NCBI RefSeq assembly: GCF_900129965.1
Contig: NZ_FQXM01000012.1
Coordinates: forward strand, 1 to 64,000
DNA length: 64,000 bases
Source of the DNA: Clostridium grantii DSM 8605
GTDB taxonomy: Bacteria; Bacillota; Clostridia; Clostridiales; Clostridiaceae
Direction of reading: 5' to 3'
Positions 43,307-52,131 of this stretch are shown in pieces. The position numbers and the translations under genes are program-made. The notes under the pieces are model-generated. The model saw only the letters and a program-made list of their open reading frames with translations, had not been told where the DNA came from and did not search any database. Positions within the stretch are counted from its first letter, which is position 1, and each line of letters opens with the position of its first letter.

Positions 43307-43326
43307 AAATATGAGGATGTAAATTT

Positions 43327-43860
43327 ATGAAAAGTGTTATATATAGAAAATTATCAGTGGAAGAATGTCAGTGTATAAATGAAATGAACCCATCTCAATA
43401 TATAGGAAAAGCATGGAGAGAAGTAGATGGAAAACGTCAGTTAGTCGAAATAAATTACCAAGATTCTGATTGGCCTAATGGTTATGAATATCATATCAGT
43501 CACCTAAAAGAAACTATTTTAAATAGTGGAAGTGCCATTGGTGCTTTTGATATCAACAATAAATTATTAGGATTTGCAGCAATTAATCGCCAGTTCTTTG
43601 GCGAAAGCCATAAATATGTTTTATTAGACCAATTGTTTGTAACATTAGAATGTAGAAATAAAGGGATAGGCAAAAAATTATTTATGTTTTGTGTAGATGT
43701 AGCAAGAGAATGGAACGCAGATAAAATTTATATTTGTGCAGGGTCTGCTGAGGAAACAATTGTATTTTATTTTGCAATAGGTTGTAAAGAGGCGGAGGAA
43801 ATAAACAAAGAATTATATGAAAGTGACACAAGAGATTTTCAATTGGAGTTTTCCATATAA
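43327..43860 (+). CDS. GNAT-family N-acetyltransferase
   Basis: The 177-residue protein has an acetyl-CoA loop (LFVTLECRNKGIGKKLF), a following ADKIYICAGSAEETIVFY segment and a typical beta-bulge. It lies 20 bases after the VOC gene, probably in the same transcript. The substrate is unknown. Confidence 0.85.
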   Translation: MKSVIYRKLSVEECQCINEMNPSQYIGKAWREVDGKRQLVEINYQDSDWPNGYEYHISHLKETILNSGSAIGAFDINNKLLGFAAINRQFFGESHKYVLLDQLFVTLECRNKGIGKKLFMFCVDVAREWNADKIYICAGSAEETIVFYFAIGCKEAEEINKELYESDTRDFQLEFSI

Positions 43861-43969
43861 ACTATTTAGTATAAGAGTTGATAGTTTTTATATAATCTAA
43901 ATATAAAATATTAGATTATCAACAAGGACATTATTATACTTATTATGGTATAATTTAAGATAGTTATAT

Positions 43970-43999
43970 AGGTATTTCATTGCGAAACTTAATTTATAA
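43970..43999 (+). mobile_element. Fragment of the 100-bp element in a 5' leader
   Basis: TAGGTATTTCATTGCGAAAC-TTAATTTATA matches one arm of the elements at 21322 and 39469 and then breaks off. It lies 17 bases before the start of the NUDIX gene at 44017, so the arm now forms part of its leader. Confidence 0.65.
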
Positions 44000-44016
44000 A
44001 TTAAAAAGGAGGTCAT

Positions 44017-44529
44017 ATGGAACTTATTACAGAAATTTATCATGGTACTATAGGAATAGAAAATTCTAAAGAAAATATTAAGTATGAAATAAGAAAGGCA
44101 GCCAGGGCAGTCTTAATCAATGAAAATAATAAAATTGCAGTCCTACACGTTGCTAAAGATAATTATTATAAACTTCCTGGTGGTGGAGTTGAAGGAAATG
44201 AGTCTATTTATGAAACCCTATCCAGAGAAGTTTATGAAGAGGTTGGCTCTGATATTGAAGTTATAGATGAAATAGGAATAATATTTGAATATAGAGACTC
44301 TTTTGAACAACTACAAATATCTTATAATTATTTATGTAAAACTAAAGGTGAGTTAATTGAGACTGAATTTACCCAAAGCGAAATAGACCATAAGTTTACT
44401 CTAAAGTGGATGAGCTTTGATGAAGCTGTTAAAGAAATAGAATCCTATAATGGAAACAAATATGTTGCAAAATTTATCTCTTTAAGAGATTTATATATAC
44501 TAAAAGAAACAGAAAAGTTTCTAAAATAA
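44017..44529 (+). CDS. NUDIX hydrolase (8-oxo-dGTP-type)
   Basis: The 170-residue protein has a complete NUDIX box (GGGVEGNESIYETLSREVYEEVGS) and a conserved front (RAVLINENNKIAVLHVAK). MutT-like in layout; substrate unproven. Ribosome site AAAAGGAGG. Confidence 0.87.
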   Translation: MELITEIYHGTIGIENSKENIKYEIRKAARAVLINENNKIAVLHVAKDNYYKLPGGGVEGNESIYETLSREVYEEVGSDIEVIDEIGIIFEYRDSFEQLQISYNYLCKTKGELIETEFTQSEIDHKFTLKWMSFDEAVKEIESYNGNKYVAKFISLRDLYILKETEKFLK

Positions 44530-44558
44530 AAAACTTAACAAGATAAGGGGATATACAT

Positions 44559-45311
44559 ATGGAATTGGATAAGAAAATCGCTGTTTTAATTGATGCAGAT
44601 AATGTTTCGGATAAATACATAAAGTACATAATTGATGAAATTTCAAATCATGGAACACCCACCTATAAAAGGATTTATGGTGACTGGACCAAACCACAAT
44701 TAGCTTCTTGGAAAAATGTATTACTTAATTACTCAATAAGTCCAATTCAACAGTATAGTTATACAACAGGTAAAAACGCAACAGATGCCGCTTTAATAAT
44801 AGATGCTATGGATATTCTTTATTCACATAATGTGGATGGTTTTTGCATAGTCTCCAGTGATAGCGATTTCACTAAGCTTGCTGCACGTTTAAGAGAAGCA
44901 GGTATGTATGTGATTGGCATGGGGGAAAATAAAACTCCAAAACCTTTTATAGCTGCTTGTGAGAAATTCAAATACTTAGAAGTATTGGCTTCAATGTCAT
45001 CAAGTCCTTCAAAAGCAATTAGTACTAAAGAATCTCATAAACAAGGAGACTCTAAGGCTGGTATGACAAGTATTAATAAATTAATTGAAGTTATAAAAAC
45101 TATTATTACTGAAATTTCCGATGAAGATGGATGGGTTTTCTTAGGTGAATTAGGTAGTACACTGAATAAAAGATTTCCAGACTTTGATACAAGGAATTAT
45201 GGATATGCAAAACTTACTCCTTTCGTATCTTCATTAAAACATTTTGAAATTAGATCTATAAAAACTAGTAATCCAAGCATAAGTCTTAAATATATTAGAA
45301 ATAAAGAATAA
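44559..45311 (+). CDS. NYN-domain (LabA-like) protein with OST-HTH domain
   Basis: The 250-residue protein has a NYN nuclease-like PIN fold with acidic residues (VLIDADNVSDKY, NATDAALIIDAMDILY, GFCIVSSDSDFTKLA, MYVIGMGE). It also has a carboxy-terminal OST-HTH/LOTUS-type domain (DGWVFLGELGSTLNKRFPDF, RNYGYAKLTPFV). Such proteins bind and may cut RNA. Substrate unknown. Confidence 0.87.
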   Translation: MELDKKIAVLIDADNVSDKYIKYIIDEISNHGTPTYKRIYGDWTKPQLASWKNVLLNYSISPIQQYSYTTGKNATDAALIIDAMDILYSHNVDGFCIVSSDSDFTKLAARLREAGMYVIGMGENKTPKPFIAACEKFKYLEVLASMSSSPSKAISTKESHKQGDSKAGMTSINKLIEVIKTIITEISDEDGWVFLGELGSTLNKRFPDFDTRNYGYAKLTPFVSSLKHFEIRSIKTSNPSISLKYIRNKE

Positions 45312-45320
45312 AATCCACTA

Positions 45321-45349
45321 TTGACATTATACGGATGCTATCATATAAT
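45321..45349 (+). promoter_or_regulatory. Consensus promoter of the T-box leader
   Basis: TTGACA, 17 bases, TATAAT: a perfect sigma-A-type promoter directly ahead of the T-box leader. Confidence 0.88.
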
Positions 45350-45370
45350 ATAACAAATTAATATATTAAT

Positions 45371-45608
45371 TGTTACGAAGGGAAAAGTAAAAATTATAAC
45401 CTTACCAGAGAGTGGAGAATGGTGGAATCTTCATAAGAAGTATAGTTTTGAAAGACATCCTGGAACTTGTTATCTGAATATAAGTAGGATATCACGCTTA
45501 ATCACCGTTAAATGATCCAAGAGAACTATTTTATGGAATAGTTAATAAGAATGGTACCGTGGATATTTTATCTCACTTCTTAACTGAAGTGAGATTTTTG
45601 TTTTTTTG
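45371..45608 (+). ncRNA. T-box riboswitch, complete copy
   Basis: The leader has the T-box landmarks: AGAGAGTGG in stem I, CATCCTGGA in the distal part, then a specifier region TTATCTGAATATAAGTAGG. CCGTTAA and the T-box sequence AATGGTACCGTGG (about 45549) follow, then a terminator (CTCACTTC-TTAACT-GAAGTGAG and T run). By position in front of TGAA the specifier appears to be ATC (Ile); a GAAC in GGAACTTG upstream is the only nearby AAC. The leader reads uncharged tRNA and allows read-through. Confidence 0.85.
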
Positions 45609-45669
45609 TAAAGGTCTATTCTTATTAATGTATTTATATGATGCTTTATAATATTCCTTTATTTTAGTT

Positions 45670-45738
45670 AATTAGGGTGGTACCGCGATTTAGATAAATC
45701 TTAATCGCCTCTAAATTTTTTAGAGGCGATTTTTTTGT
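45670..45738 (+). ncRNA. Second T-box antiterminator/terminator without stem I
   Basis: AGGGTGGTACCGCG (45674-45687) is a canonical T-box sequence, followed by a second terminator (AATCGCCTCTAAA-TTT-TTTAGAGGCGATT, T run). Only about 65 bases separate it from the first terminator, too few for its own specifier stem. It is therefore half a T-box. Confidence 0.8.
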
Positions 45739-45835
45739 ACAAAAATAAGTAGTTGGCCGCTACTTATTTAGATAAACTAATGCATGAGTTTATTTATCTT
45801 TAACGAACATAAATAAATATGGGAGAGTGGTTTAG

Positions 45836-47125
45836 ATGAATAGAATATTAATGATAAAATTAGAAGAAAATATAGGAAAGCAAGTAATGATACAAGGATG
45901 GCTTCACAAAGTTAAAAACTTAGGCAAAATAGCTTTTTTATATGTGAGAGATAGAAGTGGAATTGTTCAATGTGTAGTTAATACAAAAGAGATTGATATA
46001 AAAGGAATGAGAGTAGAAAGCGTAATTCAAATCACTGGTGAGGTAACTAGTAGTGGGTCAAAAACAGAGAAAATTGAAGTTCAAGTTATTAGTATGCAAG
46101 TTTTGAATAAAGTTAATCATGAATTACCAATGGAAGTAAATAAGGAAAACATTGAGGCATCCTTAGATGTAATGATACACAACAGAGTTCTTAGTTTTAG
46201 AAATAAAAAGGTAGCCTCTATATTTAAAGTTCAAGAGTGTATATCAAAATCTTTTGCAGAATTTCTAAGAAAAGAAGGATTTAAGGAAATATTTACTCCA
46301 AAGATTGTAAAAGAAGGAACAGAAGGGGGTACAGAATTATTTGAAGTTAAGTATTTCAATGAAAAAGCTTATCTTGCTCAAAGTCCACAATTTTATAAGC
46401 AAATGATGGTATCATCAGGCTTTGAAAGAGTTTTTGAGATTGGGCATGTATATAGAGCTGAAAGTCACGACACTAAAAGACATATTAATGAATTTATAAG
46501 TCTTGACCTTGAAATGGGCTTTATCAAAGATGAATATGAGCTTATGGAACTAGAAGAAAAGTTAATTGAGTATATGATTAATAATATTAAAGAAGAATGC
46601 ATGAACGAAGTTGAACTTTTACAGGTTAATCTTCCTATTATAGGAGAAGAAATACCAAAGATGAAATTAAGTGAAGCTATAGAAATTTTAAAAACTCAAT
46701 ATAAGAAAATAAATCTTGAAAAAGATATTGACCCTGAAGGAGAGAAGCTTATAAGTGAGTATGTTAAAGAAAAGTACAAAAGTGATTTTGTATTCTTAAC
46801 ACACTACCCACAAGAGAAAAGACCTATGTACACTATGCCCGCAGACAACGGAGAAACTAAAAGTTTTGACCTTATCTTTAGAGGATTAGAAATAACAACT
46901 GGGGGACAACGAATTCACAATTATGAAATCTTAAAAGAGAAAATGATAGAGAAAGGGTTAAATCCTGAAAATTTCGAAGGCTATCTAAGTGCTTTCAAGT
47001 ATGGAATGCCTCCTCATGGTGGATTAGCCATAGGACTAGAGAGAATTACTGCCTCTTTCTTGGGAATTGAGAATGTAAGAGAGGCAACTATGTTTACTAG
47101 AGATAAAAATAGATTAGTTCCATGA
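45836..47125 (+). CDS. aspS2: Archaeal-type (non-discriminating) aspartyl-tRNA synthetase
   Basis: The 429-residue class II synthetase has an amino-terminal OB fold (VMIQGWLHKVKNLGKIAFLY), motif 2 (FEIGHVYRAESHDTKRHINEF), and motif 3 (GMPPHGGLAIGLERITASFL). FDLIFRGLEITTGGQRIHNY and FLTHYPQEKRPMYTMP match archaeal-type AspRS, not AsnRS (which has GEIIGGSQRE). In clostridia such an enzyme charges Asp onto tRNA-Asn for GatCAB amidation and is T-box controlled. It has its own start with GGGAGAG. I reject the AsnRS reading that the T-box might suggest. Confidence 0.82.
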   Translation: MNRILMIKLEENIGKQVMIQGWLHKVKNLGKIAFLYVRDRSGIVQCVVNTKEIDIKGMRVESVIQITGEVTSSGSKTEKIEVQVISMQVLNKVNHELPMEVNKENIEASLDVMIHNRVLSFRNKKVASIFKVQECISKSFAEFLRKEGFKEIFTPKIVKEGTEGGTELFEVKYFNEKAYLAQSPQFYKQMMVSSGFERVFEIGHVYRAESHDTKRHINEFISLDLEMGFIKDEYELMELEEKLIEYMINNIKEECMNEVELLQVNLPIIGEEIPKMKLSEAIEILKTQYKKINLEKDIDPEGEKLISEYVKEKYKSDFVFLTHYPQEKRPMYTMPADNGETKSFDLIFRGLEITTGGQRIHNYEILKEKMIEKGLNPENFEGYLSAFKYGMPPHGGLAIGLERITASFLGIENVREATMFTRDKNRLVP

Positions 47126-47259
47126 ATTACTGTTCATTCTAGAGGAATTCACTATTTTTTTCTAATTGTAATAATTCTGTCATCTTAAATAGTTCACTTA
47201 ATGATATTATAGGTAAGAGATATAAAATTTACATATTTATTGAAAGTGAGGTATTATAA

Positions 47260-48174
47260 GTGGCAAGAAACAAACTTATAAGAAGTATTTTTTTTATAGT
47301 TGGTATAGTATTTCTTCTAACTACATCCTATATATGCTTTAAACCAAAAGCACATTTATCTTTAAAAAAGCAACAACCGACATTTAATGTAGACAATGCA
47401 ATTAAAATAAATGAAGAAATAGATTTAATAAATTATGAAGGGAATACAATTCAAGATAGATTCAAAGTTCCTGAGGGGTATAAAAGAGTTTCCGCTTATA
47501 GTAATTCTTTTGAAGAATATTTAAGAAATTTAACTTTGAAACCACATAATTCAGTAGTTCATTATTTTGATGGTAAAGAAAAAAACAAAGAAAATGTTTA
47601 TATAGGTGTAGTTGATATGGAAATAGGAACTAGAGATTTGCAACAATGCGCAGATGCTATAATGAGATTGAGAGCTGAGTATTTGTATGAAAATGAAAGA
47701 TATGACGAAATTAACTTTCATTTTGTGAACGGATTTAACTGTAGTTATTCAAAGTGGAGACTGGGGTATAGAGTAAATATTGACGGTAATAATACCAAAT
47801 GGGTTAAAAAATACTCACTGAATAATAGTTATGAATGTTTTAGAACTTATTTAGATATAGTATTCGCTTATGCTAGCACTTTATCCCTAGATAAAGAATT
47901 GATGTCTGTAGATAAGAATTATATGAAAATAGGTGATGTTTTTATTAGTGGTGGCAGTCCAGGACATGCTGTTATAGTTGTAGATATGGCTATAAATGAA
48001 AGTACCGGTGAAAAGCTTTTTATAATGGCACAAAGTTATATGCCAGCTCAAGATATACAAATTTTGGTCAATAATGAAGATAAAGCAATAAGTCCTTGGT
48101 ATAGTACTGATTTTGAAGAAATATTACTTACTCCTGAATGGAAATTTAGCGAAGATCATTTGAAAAGTTTTTAG
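47260..48174 (+). CDS. DUF4846-family secreted protein
   Basis: The 304-residue protein starts with GTG after GAGGT and has a signal or anchor (SIFFIVGIVFLLTTSYICF). DUF4846 features follow: RFKVPEGYKRVSAYSNSFEE, QQCADAIMRLRAEYLY, GDVFISGGSPGHAVIVVDMA and AQSYMPAQDIQIL. The family is extracellular and unknown in function; the GHAV segment hints at a papain-like or transglutaminase-like fold. Confidence 0.85.
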   Translation: MARNKLIRSIFFIVGIVFLLTTSYICFKPKAHLSLKKQQPTFNVDNAIKINEEIDLINYEGNTIQDRFKVPEGYKRVSAYSNSFEEYLRNLTLKPHNSVVHYFDGKEKNKENVYIGVVDMEIGTRDLQQCADAIMRLRAEYLYENERYDEINFHFVNGFNCSYSKWRLGYRVNIDGNNTKWVKKYSLNNSYECFRTYLDIVFAYASTLSLDKELMSVDKNYMKIGDVFISGGSPGHAVIVVDMAINESTGEKLFIMAQSYMPAQDIQILVNNEDKAISPWYSTDFEEILLTPEWKFSEDHLKSF

Positions 48175-48257
48175 GTATATCATAGTTAGTATAATTAAAT
48201 ATGCTTAATAAGAAAGACTAAACTAGTAAGATTTAGATATTTTAATGAGGTGAAATT

Positions 48258-48473
48258 ATGGAAAATTTAAGCATTCTAATTATTGAAGATTATTTTAATA
48301 TTAATAATATGATAAAGGAAGCCTTGCTAAAGGAAGAATATTCCGTTGAACAAGCTTTTCATGGCCTTGAGGGTGTAGAAAAGTTTGCTAGTGGAAATTA
48401 TCAAATGGTTATTATGGATATAATGATGCCTGTAATGGATGGAATTGAAGCAATGAGGAACATTCTATTGTAA
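48258..48473 (+). pseudogene. Response regulator receiver domain, truncated
   Basis: The frame starts LSILIIEDYFNINNMIKEAL and ends at the phosphoacceptor and short extension (MVIMDIMMPVMDGIEAMRNILL, stop). The rest of the receiver and the output domain are missing. It is joined directly to the remnant of an unrelated gene at 48476. Confidence 0.75.
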
Positions 48474-48475
48474 AT

Positions 48476-48613
48476 CGTGGAGTGTCTCTTTTAAATAAAA
48501 TTAAAGTAGAGAATGAAATTGCTTTTACAGGTGGCGTTGCACGAAGTGTAGTTTTGAAAAAAGCAATTGAAGAAAAAATAAGGAAACCTATTTATACACC
48601 AGTTATAGTATAA
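48476..48613 (+). pseudogene. BadF/HgdC-type ATPase activator, 3' remnant
   Basis: RGVSLLNKIKVENEIAFTGG, VARSVVLKKAIEEKI and TPVIV plus stop: the typical end of 2-hydroxyacyl-CoA dehydratase activators (TGGVA). Only 45 codons remain. Confidence 0.7.
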
Positions 48614-48764
48614 ACAAGTTTTTATATCCATATTATGACTATAGATAAGCTTTTGCATATATAATATCTTATATTATGAGGAAATATATAAATTATATGA
48701 TAAAATGGATATAGTATCTTTAAAAGTAAAGTGAATTTTTGATTGATTCGGGAGGAAAATATTT

Positions 48765-49742
48765 ATGGAATTATTAGATATTTACGATAAGTATAAACAT
48801 AAAACTGGACGTACCTATGAAAGAGGAACTCTTATTAATAAAGGTGATTATCGATTAGTTGTTCATATTTGGATAGTTAATGATAAAAATGAAATCCTAA
48901 TCCAAAAAAGACAACCCTGGAAAAATAAATGGCCTAATATGTGGGATGCCTCTGCCGCAGGGTGTGCTACACAAGGGGATACAAGTATAATGGCTATTAT
49001 TCGTGAAACAAAAGAAGAAATAGGCATAGATTTAGATATAAATAATGTGGAATTTTTATTTTCAGTTAGATTTTACTCTGGCTTTGATGATATTTGGCTT
49101 TTAAAGAAAAATATCCATATTAATGATTTAATACTTCAAGATGAAGAGGTTGCCGATGCAAAGTGGGTTAGCCAGGAAAAAATAATGGAGATGGTCAAAG
49201 CGGGTAAATTTGTAGAATATCATTACCTAGAGGAACTATTTAAAATAATAAAATCTGATGTAAAACTAAAAAAAGCAACACCTGATGAGGTGGATGATTT
49301 ACTTGCAATTCAAAAGAAAGTATTTATGCCTTTATATAAAAAATATGAAGACCATGAAACCACACCGGTAAATCAAACCCTAGAAGAATTTATGAAGAGA
49401 TTTGATATTGGTGATTATTATAAAATTTTCTTCAAAGACAATTTAGTTGGAGGAGTTTTTGTTTACGAGAAAAACCCTGGTGTAATGAGACTACATATCA
49501 TAAACATTATTGAAGAATACCAAAATAAAGGTATTGCACAAGAAGTGATGATTCGCCTAGAACTTATGTATCCACAAGCGGAAAGCTGGGAACTTGATAC
49601 TATACTTTCTGAAAATCGAAATTGCTATCTTTATGAAAAGATGGGATATGTTAAATATGAAGAACCTAAGATTATTAATGATCGAATGTCCCTTGTTAGT
49701 TACAGAAAATTTGATAGTATCAATAGAATTAGAGGTATATAA
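48765..49742 (+). CDS. NUDIX-GNAT fusion protein
   Basis: The 325-residue protein joins an IDI-like NUDIX domain (ILIQKRQPWKNKWPNMWD, AGCATQGDTSIMAIIRETKE EIG) at residues 1-165 with a GNAT domain (LHIINIIEEYQNKGIAQEVM and ENRNCYLYEKMGYVKYEEP) at about 170-320. The fusion occurs in other Firmicutes. It may couple hydrolysis and acetylation in one pathway; substrates unknown. Ribosome site GGGAGG. Confidence 0.85.
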   Translation: MELLDIYDKYKHKTGRTYERGTLINKGDYRLVVHIWIVNDKNEILIQKRQPWKNKWPNMWDASAAGCATQGDTSIMAIIRETKEEIGIDLDINNVEFLFSVRFYSGFDDIWLLKKNIHINDLILQDEEVADAKWVSQEKIMEMVKAGKFVEYHYLEELFKIIKSDVKLKKATPDEVDDLLAIQKKVFMPLYKKYEDHETTPVNQTLEEFMKRFDIGDYYKIFFKDNLVGGVFVYEKNPGVMRLHIINIIEEYQNKGIAQEVMIRLELMYPQAESWELDTILSENRNCYLYEKMGYVKYEEPKIINDRMSLVSYRKFDSINRIRGI

Positions 49743-49841
49743 AAATTATAGACTACGTAAAACATAGGTAGTCTATGTATAGAACAAGTAAAATTAATGG
49801 CTGTATAGCAAGTATACTAGATATTTTAAGGAGAGATAAAA

Positions 49842-50864
49842 ATGGAAAAAATCAGATTAGGAAGAACAAATTTAATGGTAACTAGAAGTAGTTTTGGAGC
49901 ACTTCCCATACAAAGGCTTTCATTTGAAGAATCCAAAAATATTTTACGCAAAGCTTATGATAATGGAATAAATTTTTTCGATACTGCAAGAGCTTACTCT
50001 GACAGTGAAGAAAAAATAGGTTATGCACTTTCAGATGTAAGAAGTAATATAATTATTGCTACTAAAAGCCACGCAAAGGATAAAAAAACTTTACTTGATC
50101 ATATTGAGACAAGTTTAAGTAAATTAAAAACTGATTATATAGACATATTGCAATTACATAATCCAGCTATACTTCCAGATCCTAATGATGATGAAGGTCT
50201 TTATGCCGGATTGGTGGAAGCAAAAAAAAGAGGGATGATTCGTTTTATAGGTATTACTAATCATAAAATAAAAAATGCTTTAGATGCCGCAGATTCAGGA
50301 TTATATGACACTATTCAATTTCCTTTAAGCTCATTATCAGCTGATGTAGATTTAAAACTTATTGAAGAATGTAAAAAAAGAGATATAGGTGTTATTGCAA
50401 TGAAAGCACTTTCAGGGGGGCTTATAACAAATGCAGCCTCAACCTTTGCTTTTTTAAGACAATTTGATAATATAGTGCCTATATGGGGAATTCAAAAAGA
50501 AAGGGAATTAGATGAATTTATTGCATTGGAAAAAAATCCACCTATACTAGATGATGCTATGTGGAAGATTATTAATAAAGATCGTGCTGAACTAGCTGGA
50601 GATTTTTGTCGTGGTTGTGGATATTGCATGCCTTGTCCTGCTGGTATCGAAATTCCTACTGCTGCAAGAATAACTTTATTATTAGGAAGAGCCCCTTATG
50701 AAGATTTTTTAACAGATACGTTTAAAGATAAAATGGGACTTATTAATAATTGCATAGAATGTGGAAACTGTAAAAATCATTGTCCTTACACACTTGACAC
50801 TCCAAACCTTTTGAAAAGAGAACTTAAGAACTATGAAGATTTTTATAAAGTTCATAAAAAATAA
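49842..50864 (+). CDS. Aldo/keto reductase with 4Fe-4S domain
   Basis: The 340-residue enzyme has an AKR barrel (NFFDTARAYSDSEEKIG with catalytic D and Y, IATKSHAKDK with K, DILQLHNPA) followed by two cysteine clusters (CRGCGYCMPCPAGIEIP and CIECGNCKNHCPY). This two-domain type is frequent in anaerobes and likely reduces a carbonyl using a ferredoxin link. Confidence 0.88.
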   Translation: MEKIRLGRTNLMVTRSSFGALPIQRLSFEESKNILRKAYDNGINFFDTARAYSDSEEKIGYALSDVRSNIIIATKSHAKDKKTLLDHIETSLSKLKTDYIDILQLHNPAILPDPNDDEGLYAGLVEAKKRGMIRFIGITNHKIKNALDAADSGLYDTIQFPLSSLSADVDLKLIEECKKRDIGVIAMKALSGGLITNAASTFAFLRQFDNIVPIWGIQKERELDEFIALEKNPPILDDAMWKIINKDRAELAGDFCRGCGYCMPCPAGIEIPTAARITLLLGRAPYEDFLTDTFKDKMGLINNCIECGNCKNHCPYTLDTPNLLKRELKNYEDFYKVHKK

Positions 50865-51011
50865 CTTATATCCATCTATATTAATTTATTGATATAAATT
50901 TAACTTTATTGTAACCTTTTTAATGATGATAAGGTCTATAATATTATAGAGAAGAAAATCTTCTGATGTACGACTTTATCACTAAAATATATGAAAAATT
51001 AGGGGGGAAAT

Positions 51012-51512
51012 ATGGTTAATAGAAATAAAAAAATAAAAAATATTGTATTACTTATCATTGTTTTAATATCATTGTTAGAATTATATTTTTCATATAAAGT
51101 AGCTAAAGAATATGCTGGCATTTATGAAATAGGAATATTTTTACCTTTTATTATTCAGCCATTTATATACTATAAATTATTATTCAAAGTTCAAAAAACT
51201 TATTTTAAATCCAGATTTACAGTGGTTTTATTAATATCCTTCACATTGCCTTTAACAATATTTTTTACTTTACCAAACTTTACATACAATGAAGGCAAAC
51301 AGCTTATTGAAGAATATGCTCATTCAGATGGACATCTTGTATTTAGAGATATTTCTAAAGATGAAGATACGAAAGCTATATGCAATAATCCTAGTAGATT
51401 ATTTGTATCCGATAGAGCATATTATTATGAAATTCAGTTAAATGGTAAGAATGAATTCTTTTTAGTTAATCCATTGACTGGAAGAGTGGAGCAATTATTA
51501 GACAAGTATTAA
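51012..51512 (+). CDS. Membrane protein with soluble tail, unknown
   Basis: The 166-residue protein has three membrane helices in the first 100 residues and a small soluble end (EFFLVNPLTGRVEQLLDKY) reminiscent of PepSY-like turns. Preceded by AGGGGGG, followed by a hairpin terminator. Unknown function. Confidence 0.65.
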   Translation: MVNRNKKIKNIVLLIIVLISLLELYFSYKVAKEYAGIYEIGIFLPFIIQPFIYYKLLFKVQKTYFKSRFTVVLLISFTLPLTIFFTLPNFTYNEGKQLIEEYAHSDGHLVFRDISKDEDTKAICNNPSRLFVSDRAYYYEIQLNGKNEFFLVNPLTGRVEQLLDKY

Positions 51513-51516
51513 AGGC

Positions 51517-51554
51517 TGTAGATGAATTTTGTATTCATCTAAAGTCTTTTTTAA
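51517..51554 (+). terminator. Rho-independent terminator
   Basis: AGATGAAT-TTTGT-ATTCATCT followed by AAAGTCTTTTTT. Confidence 0.72.
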
Positions 51555-51652
51555 ATAATTTTACTATGTGTGACATTGGTAACTGCTAAGATAAAGAATA
51601 CAGCTTATAATTATTTTTGAATCGTTACTAAAAGAAGGGAAGGGAGTTTATT

Positions 51653-52129
51653 ATGGGAGATTACATGTTATACATCGTCACCATTGTTTTGTTGATAATA
51701 TCATATTATAAAGATAAGGGAAAAACTAAAAAATCTCTAAAGAAAGCTAAAATAGCTTTTATGAAATTATTACCACAGTTATTAGGAATTATCACCTTTG
51801 TAGGTATAATTTTAGCTATTTTAAATCCAAAAGTTATCTCACAGATTATAGGAAGCAATTCAGGAATTTTTGGAGTTATCCTAGCCGCATTAGTTGGTTC
51901 TATTACATTAATACCGGGGTTTGTTGCATTTCCAACTGCGGCAATACTTTTGCATAATGGGGCCGGATACACTCAAATAGCAGCTTTTATTTCAACGCTT
52001 ATGATGGTAGGAATTGTTACCATACCCGTTGAAATAGAATATTTTGGCAAGAAAATCACTATTTTGAGAAATGTTTTAGCTTTCTTTTTCTCTTTTCTTG
52101 TTGCTTATATTATTGGGATGGTGGTGTAA
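51653..52129 (+). CDS. Split permease, first half (YraQ/SO_0444-like)
   Basis: The 158-residue protein has four or five membrane helices with the signature SITLIPGFVAFPTAAILL. Such proteins are halves of metal or small-molecule permeases (DUF318). Its partner begins 2 bases after its stop. Confidence 0.8.
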   Translation: MGDYMLYIVTIVLLIISYYKDKGKTKKSLKKAKIAFMKLLPQLLGIITFVGIILAILNPKVISQIIGSNSGIFGVILAALVGSITLIPGFVAFPTAAILLHNGAGYTQIAAFISTLMMVGIVTIPVEIEYFGKKITILRNVLAFFFSFLVAYIIGMVV

Positions 52130-52131
52130 AG

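Noticed and set aside
45836..47125. Asparaginyl-tRNA synthetase
   Set aside because: Motif segments fit archaeal-type AspRS and lack the AsnRS GEIIGGSQ pattern.
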